Source: an uncultured Gammaproteobacteria bacterium
GTDB taxonomy: Bacteria; Pseudomonadota; Gammaproteobacteria; PS1; Pseudothioglobaceae
Reading direction: 5' to 3'
DNA: 32,404 bases
Assembly: GCA_902513495.1 (NCBI GenBank)
Contig: CABXNH010000010.1
Coordinates: 1 to 32,404, forward strand
In this document: positions 15,497 through 25,633 of the stretch, piece after piece
Layout of the letters: the number at the start of each line of letters is the position of its first letter
Position numbering within the stretch: the first letter of the stretch is position 1
Notes under the pieces: model-generated
Seen by the model: only the letters and a program-made list of their open reading frames with translations
Database searches by the model: none
Told to the model about the DNA's origin: nothing
Translations under genes and position numbers: made by a program

Positions 15497-16591
15497 ATGT
15501 TTAAAAAAATAGTTAGTTTATTGACAGTTGCTGTCATTGCGTTTAGTTCAAGCGCTATGGCTGGTAATGTCAACTTAAAAGTACAATCTGTATTAAACTC
15601 TACTGGTAGTGAAGTTGGCTACGTAAGAGATTTTGCAGAAGATGTCGCTGCATTGACAGATGGCAGAGTAACAATTGAAGTTCTTCCGGGTGGTTCTGTT
15701 GTTCCTAACTCTGATCTTATTGATGCTGTAGACGCAGGTCTAATTGATGGTGGATTTGCATGGACTCACTACTGGTCTGGTAAGCACCCAGCAGCTATGC
15801 TGTTTGGTTCGCCAATTGCTGGTGCTGGTGTCGGCATTGATAACATCGCTTTTCTTTCATGGTTCCATAGTGCTGGTGGTAAAGAGCTCTATGAGCAGCT
15901 ATGGGATGAGATGGACCTCAATGTTCATGGTTTGATGCTTCAACCGGTTGGTCCAGAAGCACTAGGCTGGTTCAAAGAGCCAATTAACAGTATGGATGAC
16001 TTCCGTAAACTTAGATTCCGTGCTCCTCCAGGAATTCCAGGTCAGACCTATAAGGATATTGGTGTCGCAGCTGTAGCTATGGGTGGTGGAGATATTCTAC
16101 CAGCACTAGAAAAAGGCGTAATTGACGCTGCAGAGTGGTGCTGCCCAGAGCCTGACAGAGACTTTGGCTTCCAAAAAGTTCTTAAGTATTACTACTTGCA
16201 AGGACTTCACCAGAACGTTGTGAATGCTGATATGTATATCAACGGTGACAGATGGAATGAAATTTCTTCACGTGACCAAAGAGCGATTGAAGTTGCTGCA
16301 AGAGCGGCAAGACTTGACTCACTGTCTCACCGTATCTACAACAACGGTAAAGCTTTGGATGACTTGTTAAATAACCATGGTGTTCAGTTAATGGATACTC
16401 CAGATGACTACTTCTCTGAGTATATGGCTGCTGCGAATGCAACACTTGCCAAGAATGCTAATGATAATGCATTCTTTGCTAAAGTTTGGCAATCTCAAAA
16501 AGATTTCGCAAAGATTGCGGTACCTTTCTGGTCAGGTGCTCAAGCGTCTAACGCTAAACTAGGTCTGGCTTTTGCTGAGACTTTGAAGTAA
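15497..16591 (+). CDS. dctP: TRAP transporter substrate-binding protein DctP (first system)
   Basis: The 364-residue periplasmic receptor has a clear Sec signal peptide with a likely cut after AMA at residue 22. It shows the DctP/TakP pattern: VTIEVLPGGSVVPNSDLIDAV, GGFAWTHYWSGKHPAA, WFKEPINSMDDFRKLRFRAP with the conserved ligand-binding Arg, and ALEKGVIDAAEWC. The closest subgroup appears to be the TakP/mannitol-chloroaromatic type, which often binds small carboxylates, usually with membrane components of the kind that follow at 16797 and 17402. Ligand not predictable from sequence; a sulfonate or hydroxy acid would fit the neighbouring operon. The gene ends in a strong terminator before the permease genes, which should make the receptor more abundant than the permease. 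Confidence 0.92.
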   Translation: MFKKIVSLLTVAVIAFSSSAMAGNVNLKVQSVLNSTGSEVGYVRDFAEDVAALTDGRVTIEVLPGGSVVPNSDLIDAVDAGLIDGGFAWTHYWSGKHPAAMLFGSPIAGAGVGIDNIAFLSWFHSAGGKELYEQLWDEMDLNVHGLMLQPVGPEALGWFKEPINSMDDFRKLRFRAPPGIPGQTYKDIGVAAVAMGGGDILPALEKGVIDAAEWCCPEPDRDFGFQKVLKYYYLQGLHQNVVNADMYINGDRWNEISSRDQRAIEVAARAARLDSLSHRIYNNGKALDDLLNNHGVQLMDTPDDYFSEYMAAANATLAKNANDNAFFAKVWQSQKDFAKIAVPFWSGAQASNAKLGLAFAETLK

Positions 16592-16617
16592 AGATTCATC
16601 GCAAGACTTGAAAATAA

Positions 16618-16653
16618 AGTTGTCAATAGTGAATACTGTTGGCAACTTTTTTT
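16618..16653 (+). terminator. Rho-independent terminator between dctP and dctQM (first system)
   Basis: A 12-base-pair stem with two G-U pairs (16618-16629 with 16636-16647) closes a six-base loop and is followed by seven T residues. It lies 26 bases after the dctP stop. It probably ends most transcripts after dctP while some read through into the permease genes. Confidence 0.8.
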
Positions 16654-16663
16654 ATCTCAAGCC

Positions 16664-16712
16664 GGCTTTTCCTAGCTCTGGGTTCTCCTTTATCCCTGAG
16701 TTAGAAAAAGCC
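16664..16712. repeat. Long imperfect inverted repeat in the dctP-dctQ gap
   Basis: The 19-base arms 16664-16682 (GGCTTTTCCTAGCTCTGGG) and 16694-16712 (CCCTGAGTTAGAAAAAGCC) pair at 17 of 19 positions, counting one G-U pair, around an 11-base loop. It is the second hairpin in this gap, ten bases after the terminator. No T run follows on the plus strand, so it is not an ordinary plus-strand terminator. It may protect the 5' end of a dctQM transcript, be a protein site, or be a processing site. Confidence 0.55.
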
Positions 16713-16796
16713 TTAATTATTTAGGGTGTTATTTTTGAAACACTATAGTTTGTTACAATGGTGTAATTTTTTTTAGATTAATAACTAGGTGCATTT

Positions 16797-17405
16797 ATGT
16801 CAGAGGAAGAAGATATTGGTCAATTAGATATTACCGATGAAATGATCGCTGAGGGCAGATCATATACCGGAGTAATGCCGGACGATATGCCAAAGATGAT
16901 GGCGAGAACTATTCTAAGTATTGACCTCTTTAGTCTCAGGGTTGGCCAGATAGCCTGTTGGCTCACAGTGCCCGTATTTTTGTCCATGTTTATCGAGGTT
17001 ACTGGGAGACATTTTTTTGGTGCTCCAACGATGTGGGCATATGACATTAGCCGAATGGGTGCTGGAGCAATGTTCATGCTTGGGGCTGGTTATGCTCTCT
17101 CAAAAGGTGTTCATATTCGAGCTGACTTTATGTATCGCGATTGGTCAGTTAGGACTCAAGCAATCATTGACTTATCTTTGTATACCTTATTTTATTTTCC
17201 TGGAATTATAGGCGCAGCATGGGCGTGCTATAAGTATGCTTATAAGTCTTGGTCGATAATGGAAAGAGGTATGGATACTGCATGGATGCCGTATATGTAT
17301 CCAATCAAGTTTGCACTATTTATAGGATTTATTTTCCTATTAATTCAAGGCATTTCAGAGGTGCTGAAGTGCGTGTATGCAGTCAAAAATAGGAGATGGC
17401 CATGA
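16797..17405 (+). CDS. dctQ: TRAP transporter small permease DctQ (first system)
   Basis: This 202-residue protein has four predicted membrane segments (near IACWLTVPVFLSMFIEV, MGAGAMFMLGAGYALS, TLFYFPGIIGAAWACY and FALFIGFIFLLIQGI) and the DctQ signature region GYALSKGVHIRADFMYR. It is longer than many DctQ proteins because of an acidic, cytosolic N-terminal extension of about 45 residues beginning MSEEEDIGQLD. The small subunit links the receptor to the large permease in the inner membrane. The stop overlaps the dctM start as ATGA at 17402. Confidence 0.9.
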   Translation: MSEEEDIGQLDITDEMIAEGRSYTGVMPDDMPKMMARTILSIDLFSLRVGQIACWLTVPVFLSMFIEVTGRHFFGAPTMWAYDISRMGAGAMFMLGAGYALSKGVHIRADFMYRDWSVRTQAIIDLSLYTLFYFPGIIGAAWACYKYAYKSWSIMERGMDTAWMPYMYPIKFALFIGFIFLLIQGISEVLKCVYAVKNRRWP

Positions 17406-18718
17406 GTCCAGAAGTACTAGGCATTGTCCTAATTTTAACAATGCTGTTTGCCATATTTATTGGCTTTCCAATCTCATTTACGCTAATTTTCTTAGGGGTC
17501 TTCTTTGGCTACATAGGTTTTGGGGATCTTGTTTTTTATTTAATGACCTTCCAGTTTTCTGGGAGTATGCTTGAGCAAACCCTCGCAGCAATTCCGTTGT
17601 TCACCTTTATGGGCATCCTCATGGAGAAGGCCAACCTCATGGAGAGGTTATTCACATCTGTTCAGATGGCTCTTGCCAGAACCAAAGGATCTTTATTTGT
17701 TGCTGTCCTTTTTGTTGCAACAATTTTTGGAGCTGCAACCGGCATTGTGGGCGCGTCGGTTACGATTCTGGGGATTATGTCTGCGAAGACAATGAACAGA
17801 TCTGGCTATGATGTCCGTTTAGCAGCAGGAACTATTACTGCTGGCGGCACTCTTGGCATATTAATTCCGCCCAGTATTATGCTCGTTGTTATGGGTCCAA
17901 TACTGAATGTTCCAGTAACAGATTTGTTTGCAGCTGCAATTATGCCTGGCCTTATGTTGGCTGTTCTTTATACCGGCTATACCCTTATTAGATGTCATTT
18001 AAATCCTAATTTAGGCCCAGTCGTTCCAGAAGACTTGATTCCTGATTCGATGAGAGAGGTTTGGACAGAATTCTTTAAGGGATTGGTTCCACCAGTACTT
18101 TTAGTAGGCTCATCTCTAGGAAGTATATTGGCTGGCTTGGCAACGCCAACTGAAGGCGCTGCGATGGGAGCTGTCGGTTCAATAATCCTCACTCTAGCCT
18201 ACCGTAAGCTAACTTTTGAATCTTTTAAAAGTGCACTTCTAAAGACTTTAGAGATTACAACTTTAATTATGGTGTTGGTTTGTGCTTCTAACTTCTTTGG
18301 TTCAGTATTTTCAAGATTGGGTACGCCAACAATGATCACTGAATATTTGATGCTACTTGATCTTCCACCAATTGCAATCCTGCTAATCATTATGGCCTTT
18401 ATTTTCTTATTGGCTTGGCCATTAGAGTGGGTTCCAATTGTGCTTATCATTATTCCAATTGTCTTGCCTCTCATTGAACAACTAGGGTTTAACCTAACGT
18501 GGTTTGGAATACTCGTTGCTGTTAACCTTCAGACGGCATGGCTGTCGCCTCCGGTTGCCTTATCCGCCTACTTCCTCAAGGGAGTGGTGCCAGAATGGGA
18601 TTTAGCAGATATCTATAAAGGGATGATGCAATTTATGGCGATTCAGGTTGTTGGATTAGCGCTGATAATCATCTTCCCACAAATTGTACTCTGGTTGCCA
18701 ACTTACCTCTATGGCTAA
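17402..18718 (+). CDS. dctM: TRAP transporter large permease DctM (first system)
   Basis: The 438-residue, highly hydrophobic protein has about eleven to thirteen membrane segments and typical DctM motifs: FIGFPISFTLIFLG at the start, AIPLFTFMGILMEKANL, GIVGASVTILGIM, GGTLGILIPPSIMLVVMG and LATPTEGAAMGAVGS. It is the sodium-driven translocation subunit. Start set at ATG 17402, six bases after AGGAG and overlapping the dctQ stop; the in-frame ATG at 17396 would sit directly against the ribosome site. It converges with the GntR-ended operon on the other strand, with 66 bases between that hold only a weak hairpin. Confidence 0.92.
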   Translation: MSPEVLGIVLILTMLFAIFIGFPISFTLIFLGVFFGYIGFGDLVFYLMTFQFSGSMLEQTLAAIPLFTFMGILMEKANLMERLFTSVQMALARTKGSLFVAVLFVATIFGAATGIVGASVTILGIMSAKTMNRSGYDVRLAAGTITAGGTLGILIPPSIMLVVMGPILNVPVTDLFAAAIMPGLMLAVLYTGYTLIRCHLNPNLGPVVPEDLIPDSMREVWTEFFKGLVPPVLLVGSSLGSILAGLATPTEGAAMGAVGSIILTLAYRKLTFESFKSALLKTLEITTLIMVLVCASNFFGSVFSRLGTPTMITEYLMLLDLPPIAILLIIMAFIFLLAWPLEWVPIVLIIIPIVLPLIEQLGFNLTWFGILVAVNLQTAWLSPPVALSAYFLKGVVPEWDLADIYKGMMQFMAIQVVGLALIIIFPQIVLWLPTYLYG

Positions 18719-18784
18719 ATAGTACGGCAACTTCGAAACGATTTGATTGTCATGTAATTAAGGACTAATTACTTATAAGTAGAA

Positions 18785-19558
18785 TTAAAGCGCCTCACCG
18801 AAGGTACTATTTTGTGAGTGAATGTACTCGATGTCACTCGTATGAACGTATGATGTTCGAATCTCAATTGTCTCATTGTGATAGGTTTGGCCAATCCGAT
18901 CTATCTTAAGAATAGGTGAGCCTAAATCGATATCAAGTAGCTTAGATATTTTTTCGTTAGAAGAGATTGCCTTTAATTTCTCTGAGCAGTTAGTGATAAA
19001 GATATTAAATTTATTTTGATAGAGGTTGTAAATTGTGTTCGCTCTATTTTTAAAAATCTCTTCATTAAGTCCATGAAATTTATCCTGAGAGATAATAATT
19101 TTGTCAATGATATAGAATTTCTTGTTAAGACCTAGTTTGTTATATATTTTATGAATAGAGCTTCCAGCAGGAATATTCAAAGATTCTGCTTCAGATTTAG
19201 ATGCTTTCTTGGTCTCAAAGGAAATAAATTCGACGGTTGGACTTTCTTGTTTTTCAGTTCCATTTAAAGCAAAGTGAAAATACTCAAAAAGAAAACTATT
19301 GCTGTCGTGCTGAAAGACAAAAGTTCCTAAGCCTTGCTTGCGAATTAGAAAGCCTTCTTTTTCTAAGACACCTACCGCTTTTCTGATTGTCCCAATAGAG
19401 ACCTGAAAGAGTTCTACGAGTGTCTTTTCATTCGGAATGAGCTGTCCAGGCCTGAGCTCATCTCTGTAAAGGGAATTGAATAATTCATTACGAATTTGCA
19501 ACCAAAGAGGAGTTTTACTGTCTCTGTCAATTTCAAATTTCCGATCAGTAATACTCAT
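18785..19558 (-). CDS. GntR-family regulator with UTRA ligand domain (HutC type), last gene of the hps/suy operon
   Basis: The 257-residue protein has an N-terminal winged helix (PLWLQIRNELFNSLYRDELR, then IPNEKTLVELFQVSIGTIRK and LEKEGFLIRKQGLGTFV) and a UTRA domain from about residue 95 to the end, the HutC/FarR subfamily. Such proteins are usually repressors released by a pathway metabolite. It is the promoter-distal gene of the suyA-suyB-hpsN-SDR-ADH operon, 17 bases after the alcohol dehydrogenase, so it probably controls this operon, and perhaps one or both TRAP operons, through feedback. In Cupriavidus pinatubonensis a regulator HpsR accompanies the same pathway; whether it is homologous to this protein I cannot say. 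Confidence 0.87.
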   Translation of the reverse strand: MSITDRKFEIDRDSKTPLWLQIRNELFNSLYRDELRPGQLIPNEKTLVELFQVSIGTIRKAVGVLEKEGFLIRKQGLGTFVFQHDSNSFLFEYFHFALNGTEKQESPTVEFISFETKKASKSEAESLNIPAGSSIHKIYNKLGLNKKFYIIDKIIISQDKFHGLNEEIFKNRANTIYNLYQNKFNIFITNCSEKLKAISSNEKISKLLDIDLGSPILKIDRIGQTYHNETIEIRTSYVHTSDIEYIHSQNSTFGEAL

Positions 19559-19575
19559 ACTTGATGATTACATTA

Positions 19576-20586
19576 TTAAAAAGAAGGTTTTAAGATAACC
19601 TTGGCCGAGGCCATTGTACCATTGTGTAAACTTTGAAATGCTAAATTAGTGTCTGATAAAGGCATCTCTTCAATCCAAGATAAATCTCCAAAGTCACCGT
19701 TTTCAATCGACTTCAACGCAGACCTAAAATCTTCCATGTTGTAGGTGTAACATCCAACAAGCTTTATTTCTTGGAGGGTAATTTTTCGAATGTCAATATT
19801 GCTACTCCAGCTAAGCAGTCCAACATTAACCACTACGCCTCCTGCCCTGACAGAAGAAATGGATAGTGCATTTGTTTTCTCACTCCCGACACAATCAATT
19901 ACGACATCAAAAATGTCTTCCTTGACTGACTGAGTAATTGGGTTAATAGGATTAACGCCAACATGTTCTCTAACGCAAGAATGACGAGCCTCATTCGTTT
20001 CAAGGACAGTCATTTTGACGCCATGAGACTTCAGTAAAAGTGCAGCCAATAGACCAATAGCACCCGCGCCAACCACAAGTACATTGCACTCATTGATCGG
20101 TTTAAAGGAGCTCTCTATGGCAAGGTTAACGGCATGGACCACAGTGGCTGCAGGTTCAGTGAGCGCTACATGATTTGAGTTCATAGTATTGGGCGCATGA
20201 ACGAGGCACTGATTCGGTATTGTCATGTATTGAGCAAAAGCACCTTGCCTGCTCATCCCTATCATATCTCTATCACTACATAAGTTGTCTCTACCTTGGA
20301 GGCAGTATTCACACTTCCCGCATGTAATAAGTGGATTGCCGGTTACCTTTTGACCCTTATGGTCTCCCTCAACAATCTCACCACAAAACTCATGTCCCAG
20401 AATTAGTCCAGGATTTCTTCTTGGGTCTTTTCCATGAAAGGCATGCATATCGGAGCCACAAATACCTACCGACTCAATACGAAGTAGTACATCATCATCA
20501 CGGTCAATTTGGGTAGAGTGATAATCATTTATAAAAGTCATCTCATTGGGTGCGGTATAAACCACTGCTTCCATTTTATCAATCAT
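19576..20586 (-). CDS. Zinc-dependent alcohol dehydrogenase (MDR), probable DHPS 2-dehydrogenase
   Basis: This 336-residue medium-chain dehydrogenase has the catalytic zinc site GICGSDMHAFHG and LGHEFCGEIVEGD, the four-cysteine structural zinc loop CGKCEYCLQGRDNLC and the NAD site VLVVGAGAIGLLAALLL. It resembles sorbitol/threonine dehydrogenases and oxidises a secondary alcohol. In the DHPS operon its likely job is one half of the enantiomer exchange by two 2-dehydrogenases, as described for HpsO and HpsP in Cupriavidus pinatubonensis, with the SDR at 20583 as the other half. That role is inferred from position only. Start overlaps the SDR stop as ATGA, so translation is coupled. Confidence 0.82.
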   Translation of the reverse strand: MIDKMEAVVYTAPNEMTFINDYHSTQIDRDDDVLLRIESVGICGSDMHAFHGKDPRRNPGLILGHEFCGEIVEGDHKGQKVTGNPLITCGKCEYCLQGRDNLCSDRDMIGMSRQGAFAQYMTIPNQCLVHAPNTMNSNHVALTEPAATVVHAVNLAIESSFKPINECNVLVVGAGAIGLLAALLLKSHGVKMTVLETNEARHSCVREHVGVNPINPITQSVKEDIFDVVIDCVGSEKTNALSISSVRAGGVVVNVGLLSWSSNIDIRKITLQEIKLVGCYTYNMEDFRSALKSIENGDFGDLSWIEEMPLSDTNLAFQSLHNGTMASAKVILKPSF

Positions 20587-21344
20587 GCTGCTGAAAACCC
20601 TCCATCAAGAAATATAGTTTGACCAGTGACATACGAGTTAGCATTGCTACATAAAAAGACGCTAATTCCAAATATATCCTTTTCTTCTCCATTACGACCC
20701 ATCATCGTTTTATCAGCTAATGTTTTTAATTTACCCGGATCTTGGAACAATGACTCTGTTAAGTTAGTTCTAAAAAATCCAGGAGCAATGGCATTCACTA
20801 GTACGCCATCTTTAGAGTAAGCTTGAGCTAAAGCGCGTGTCAATTGCATGATTCCACCTTTACTTGCACCATATGGAATGCTGTTATCAAAAGCCCTAAG
20901 AGATTGAAGTGAGGCGATATTGATAATTCTTCCCCATTTATTTTTCTTCATTGAGTCTGCAACGAGTTGACTTAAGTGAAAGGGGGCTGTTAAGTTAATA
21001 TCGATTGTTTTTTGCCATTCATCAAGCGTAAGATCTTCAGCTGACGTTCTTAGGTTGATGCCAGCCGCATTAACTAAAATGTCAATTTGATTAGACTCCT
21101 CATGGATAAGAGTGACAATGTTTTCAAGGGCTTCACTTGAAGTGACATCCACTTGAATGAATCGTCCCTCAGAGCCCTGATCATTGAGCTCTTTGAGCGT
21201 TTCATCTGCATTATCTCGGCTACTAGCAATCCAGACAAATGCGCCTGCTTTTGCAAGCGCAAGTGCCATCATTTTTCCTAATCCGCTAGTACCACCAGTT
21301 ATCAGAGCAACTTTATTCTCAAGAGAAAAGTCTGATAAGCCCAT
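20583..21344 (-). CDS. SDR-family dehydrogenase, probable DHPS 2-dehydrogenase partner
   Basis: The 253-residue classical SDR has ALITGGTSGLGKMMALALA at the N-terminus, NAAGINLRTSAED with the NAG-type motif, the catalytic Ser in NIASLQSLRA, the YxxxK pair as YGASKGG, and a C-terminus VTGQTIFLDGGFSA. Sequence style is that of gluconate/2-deoxygluconate 3-dehydrogenases. Its gene lies three bases after hpsN and is coupled to the zinc alcohol dehydrogenase. Together they could invert DHPS through the 2-keto sulfonate, so that both enantiomers reach HpsN. The general function is safe; the substrate is inferred from context. Confidence 0.84.
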   Translation of the reverse strand: MGLSDFSLENKVALITGGTSGLGKMMALALAKAGAFVWIASSRDNADETLKELNDQGSEGRFIQVDVTSSEALENIVTLIHEESNQIDILVNAAGINLRTSAEDLTLDEWQKTIDINLTAPFHLSQLVADSMKKNKWGRIINIASLQSLRAFDNSIPYGASKGGIMQLTRALAQAYSKDGVLVNAIAPGFFRTNLTESLFQDPGKLKTLADKTMMGRNGEEKDIFGISVFLCSNANSYVTGQTIFLDGGFSAA

Positions 21345-21347
21345 GGT

Positions 21348-22661
<1,314 letters not shown>

Positions 22662-22680
22662 TTATCCAATTAAATTTAAT

Positions 22681-23850
22681 TTATGCGCTTTCATACAGAC
22701 GCGTTAATACAAACTCTTGATGACCCAGTATTTCTGCAGCAGTCATTCTTCCATTTGAGGTGTGTATAAGAGACTCAAGAAGCATATCGCCAGCTTGATC
22801 CATGTTGATATCACGCTTTAGTAAAGCAGTTACATCAACATCAACATGCTCTGACATTGTTCTGACTGTCCTCGGGTTTGCACAAATTTTGATAACCGGC
22901 AAGATTGGATTACCAATAATGTTTCCTTGGCCAGTAGGGAATAAGTGAGCAACATATCCAGAGGCTGCGCACAAGGTAACCATTTCTGCGGCAGCAGAAG
23001 AAGAATCCATAAACCACAAGCCTTTACTTGTCGGCATTTCAGCTTTATCTAGGACGCCATCAACGACACATTTTTTACCAATTTTTTGAATATTTCCAAG
23101 CGCCTTCTCTTCGATCGTTGTTAGGCCACCCTCAATATTACCTTTGGTCGGTTGTGAATCAGATAAGTCATCTGTTTTAAAACGCTCAATCATGTCCTGA
23201 TAGCGATTAAACATAAACATAAATTGATCAGCAACAGCGTCATTTGCACATCTTGCTTTAACCAAATGCTCGCCACCCGTAATCTCTGATGTTTCACCAA
23301 AAAGTAGGGTGCTTTCTTTTTCATAAAGTTTGTCAAATGCGTTTCCAACTGTAGGGTTTGATCCAAATCCTGAAGTAGTATCTGACTCACCACATTTCGT
23401 TGACACCCATATTTCACTGATATCACATGGCTCTCTTTGTAAGCCAGAAGCATAATGAACCATGTCGTATGCAGCTTTAGAGGCATCAGCAATTGTTTGG
23501 ATATCACCTTTCTTTTCAATCGAGAAGCCTTGAACTGGTTTACCAGTTGCAGCAATTCCATCAACAATTTTTTGAGTCCAGCCTGGCTCAATTCCTATAA
23601 CAACAACGGCAGCAACATTTGGGTTTGCACCTGTTCCAATCATCGTTCTAAAATGGAGGTCTAAATCCTCACCAAATTGCAGCCTACCATAAGGGTGAGG
23701 AAGTGCTATCGTTCCTTTAATATTATTACTAACAGCTTCACATGCAGCATTTGAAATATCGTCAACAGGGAGGATTACTACATAGTTGCGAATTCCAACT
23801 CTATTATTGTCACGTCTATAGCCGTAGATTTTTTGATCTAAATTTATCAT
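22681..23850 (-). CDS. suyB: (2R)-sulfolactate sulfo-lyase, large subunit SuyB
   Basis: SuyAB splits (R)-sulfolactate into pyruvate and sulfite. The 389-residue large subunit is a UxaA/altronate-dehydratase-family protein with [20 protein letters not shown] at the start, [39 protein letters not shown] and a Cys-bearing region [20 protein letters not shown] near residue 171. It is called SuyB because of its small SuyA partner and the hpsN neighbour; altronate dehydratase would be expected beside hexuronate genes. Start set at ATG 23850, which forms TAATG with the suyA stop and has AGAGGTGG just ahead; a GTG at 23856 is the only earlier option. Confidence 0.9.
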   Translation of the reverse strand: MINLDQKIYGYRRDNNRVGIRNYVVILPVDDISNAACEAVSNNIKGTIALPHPYGRLQFGEDLDLHFRTMIGTGANPNVAAVVVIGIEPGWTQKIVDGIAATGKPVQGFSIEKKGDIQTIADASKAAYDMVHYASGLQREPCDISEIWVSTKCGESDTTSGFGSNPTVGNAFDKLYEKESTLLFGETSEITGGEHLVKARCANDAVADQFMFMFNRYQDMIERFKTDDLSDSQPTKGNIEGGLTTIEEKALGNIQKIGKKCVVDGVLDKAEMPTSKGLWFMDSSSAAAEMVTLCAASGYVAHLFPTGQGNIIGNPILPVIKICANPRTVRTMSEHVDVDVTALLKRDINMDQAGDMLLESLIHTSNGRMTAAEILGHQEFVLTRLYESA

Positions 23851-24131
23851 TACCACCTCTTTGTTTTAACGTTATGAACATGTAGATGGTCACCAACTGC
23901 AATCTTTGAAACTGTTCTGCCAATATCTACACCATATTTGATGACTGTATCATCTTCATTAAGATCCTTAATTGCAAGTTTATGACCAATAGGAATATCT
24001 TGATTGATCTTAATGTCGATTAGGACATCTTGATCCATTATCCATCCCGTTAGGGTGTCATTTGCTTTGAGACCTTCAACTGTAACAACGCCGACGGAAT
24101 CGTCTTCGTCATGAACTATAAATTGAATCAT
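23850..24131 (-). CDS. suyA: (2R)-sulfolactate sulfo-lyase, small subunit SuyA
   Basis: The 93-residue protein is a SAF-domain subunit, the N-terminal part of altronate dehydratases that is a separate chain in SuyAB. It shows [37 protein letters not shown] and the typical ending [10 protein letters not shown]. It is the first gene of the minus-strand DHPS operon, with a strong ribosome site (AGGAGT ahead of the ATG) and a promoter candidate at 24200-24229. The TAATG overlap with suyB keeps the two subunits at equal amounts. Confidence 0.92.
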   Translation of the reverse strand: MIQFIVHDEDDSVGVVTVEGLKANDTLTGWIMDQDVLIDIKINQDIPIGHKLAIKDLNEDDTVIKYGVDIGRTVSKIAVGDHLHVHNVKTKRW

Positions 24132-24199
24132 GCCTACTCCTTACTAGATAATAAAAAAATCTGTGATTAAATTCTGAATTAAAATTTAATGAGAAGTAT

Positions 24200-24229
24200 A
24201 TTATATCATATATATGAATTTTTTTTCAT
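24200..24229 (-). promoter_or_regulatory. suyA: suyAB promoter candidate with palindrome in the spacer
   Basis: Read on the minus strand, ATGAAA (24229-24224) and a perfect TATAAT (24205-24200) are 18 bases apart, about 70 bases upstream of the suyA start. The spacer holds a perfect 12-base palindrome, TCATATATATGA (24206-24217), directly against the -10 box, a typical place for a repressor site. AT-rich DNA makes chance palindromes common, so the operator part is tentative. Confidence 0.45.
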
Positions 24230-24361
24230 TGAGATAGCGAAAAAAATTATAAATTATCGATATAAAATTTGTTTTATTTTAGAAATATGAAGGGGGTAAC
24301 GTTAGAAATAATAGAATTCAATTAATTAAATAATGATTTTATCAGTAGAGGTCAAAATGGA

Positions 24362-24392
24362 TTGACCAGCTAATTTTTTTTAGGAGTATACT
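24362..24392 (+). promoter_or_regulatory. dctP: Promoter candidate for second dctP
   Basis: TTGACC (24362-24367) and TATACT (24387-24392) are separated by 19 bases, slightly long but acceptable for sigma-70. The -10 lies inside AGTATACT, a perfect eight-base palindrome, and the first dctP promoter has the same TATACT preceded by G. The start codon is about 145 bases further on. Confidence 0.4.
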
Positions 24393-24537
24393 AGCGATTT
24401 ACTAAAGGGGAGTAGCAAGATCTTAATTTATCTCATTCTAGTTTTGAGATTTCAAAAAGATTATTTCAAATTTTTTCTTTAAAGCGGGATTTTTTATATA
24501 CCTTTTAGTTCTTTAAATATTAATTAGGAGATATAGA

Positions 24538-25611
24538 ATGATAAGAAACAAACTTATACTCATGGTAATGGCAGCAACGCTTGTTTTTACAGGCTCTAGC
24601 TCAATTGCTGCGGAGGAAAAAGTTATCAAGTGGAAACTGGCGATGACTTGGCCAGCTGGCTTACCGCCTTTCGCATGGACTGTTGAACGTTTTGCTTCAA
24701 ATGTAGAGGAAATGAGTGGTGGTCGAATGACAATTCGTGTTGATGATAAGAATAAACACAAGGCTGCTCTGGGCATACTTGATATGGTCGAAGCTGGTCA
24801 ATACGAGATGGGTCATTCAGCATCTTATTACTGGAAAGGTAAAGACATTAATACTATGCCATTTACAACCATGCCTTTCGGCATGACAACTTCTGAACAA
24901 GATGCTTGGTACTACTATGGTGGTGGTGAAGCACTTGCAAAAGAAGTATTTGACAAACATGGGGTTATTCAATTTCAAGGTGGCAGTACTGGTAATCAGA
25001 TGGGCGGATGGTTTCGTAAAGAAATCAATTCTGTTGATGACCTGAAAGGTCTAAAGATGCGAATTCCTGGGTTTGCTGGAGAAGTTATGGCTGAACTTGG
25101 TGTTGCGGTAACTAACCTGCCTGCGGGTGAGTTATATACTGCGCTAGAACGAGGAACTATTGATGCGCTAGAGTGGGTTGGTCCAGGTATGGATATTAAT
25201 ATGGGCTTTCATAAGGTTGCACCCTATTATTACACTGGCTGGCATGAGCCTGCAACTGACTTGCAGTTCTTAATTAACCAAGACGCATGGAATGAATTAC
25301 CAGCTGACTTACAGGCTATTGTTGAGGTGGCTATTGTTGACTCCAAGGCACGTATGTATTGGGAAAACTACGCCATGAGCGCGGAAGCTTGGTCTAAGAT
25401 GGGAGTAGATTACCCTAACATTAAAGTTAAGTCATTCCCGCCAGAAGTGATTGCTGAGATGAAGGCTGTAAATGCTCGACTCATAGCAGAAACTTCAGCT
25501 AAGGATCCACTGTTCAAAAAAATCATTGATTCTCAAACAGAATTTATGTCAAAGGCTAGAGAGTGGACAAAGATGTCAGATTATTTGTATCTGCAAGACA
25601 ATATCGAATAA
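24538..25611 (+). CDS. dctP: TRAP transporter substrate-binding protein DctP (second system)
   Basis: The 357-residue periplasmic receptor has a Sec signal peptide with a cut near residue 25 (after SSIAA). It shows the TakP-type pattern: KWKLAMTWPAGLPPFAWTV, GHSASYYWKGKD, GGWFRKEINSVDDLKGLKMR followed by IPGFAGEVMAELG with the conserved Arg, and ALERGTIDALEWVGPG. It differs a good deal from the first DctP, so the ligands are probably different. It is divergent from suyAB, in the position where a DHPS/sulfolactate transporter would be expected; in Cupriavidus pinatubonensis a TRAP transporter (HpsKLM) accompanies the same genes. That makes DHPS the best guess for its ligand. A strong terminator follows it. 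Confidence 0.92.
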   Translation: MIRNKLILMVMAATLVFTGSSSIAAEEKVIKWKLAMTWPAGLPPFAWTVERFASNVEEMSGGRMTIRVDDKNKHKAALGILDMVEAGQYEMGHSASYYWKGKDINTMPFTTMPFGMTTSEQDAWYYYGGGEALAKEVFDKHGVIQFQGGSTGNQMGGWFRKEINSVDDLKGLKMRIPGFAGEVMAELGVAVTNLPAGELYTALERGTIDALEWVGPGMDINMGFHKVAPYYYTGWHEPATDLQFLINQDAWNELPADLQAIVEVAIVDSKARMYWENYAMSAEAWSKMGVDYPNIKVKSFPPEVIAEMKAVNARLIAETSAKDPLFKKIIDSQTEFMSKAREWTKMSDYLYLQDNIE

Positions 25612-25633
25612 TTTAAATCTTATGTGTTTTATA

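Larger units (their letters stand above)
24132..24537. other. Divergent regulatory gap between suyA and the second dctP
   Basis: This 406-base AT-rich gap has no convincing ORF. It carries a minus-strand promoter for suyAB (24200-24229), a plus-strand promoter candidate for dctP (24362-24392) and a perfect 12-base palindrome at 24206-24217. An apparent leader of about 140 bases precedes dctP, which begins seven bases after TTAGGAG. A short stem ATCTCA/TGAGAT lies near 24437-24455. Confidence 0.65.

Noticed and set aside
18754-18772. Hairpin between convergent dctM and the GntR gene
   Set aside because: GTAATTA/TAATTAC pairs perfectly over seven bases, but it is all A-T apart from one pair and has no T run on either side, so I do not call a terminator.
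22681-24131. Altronate dehydratase (uxaA split in two)
   Set aside because: SuyA and SuyB are homologous to the two halves of UxaA. The separate small chain ending in [10 protein letters not shown] and the hpsN neighbour favour sulfolactate sulfo-lyase. No hexuronate genes are present.
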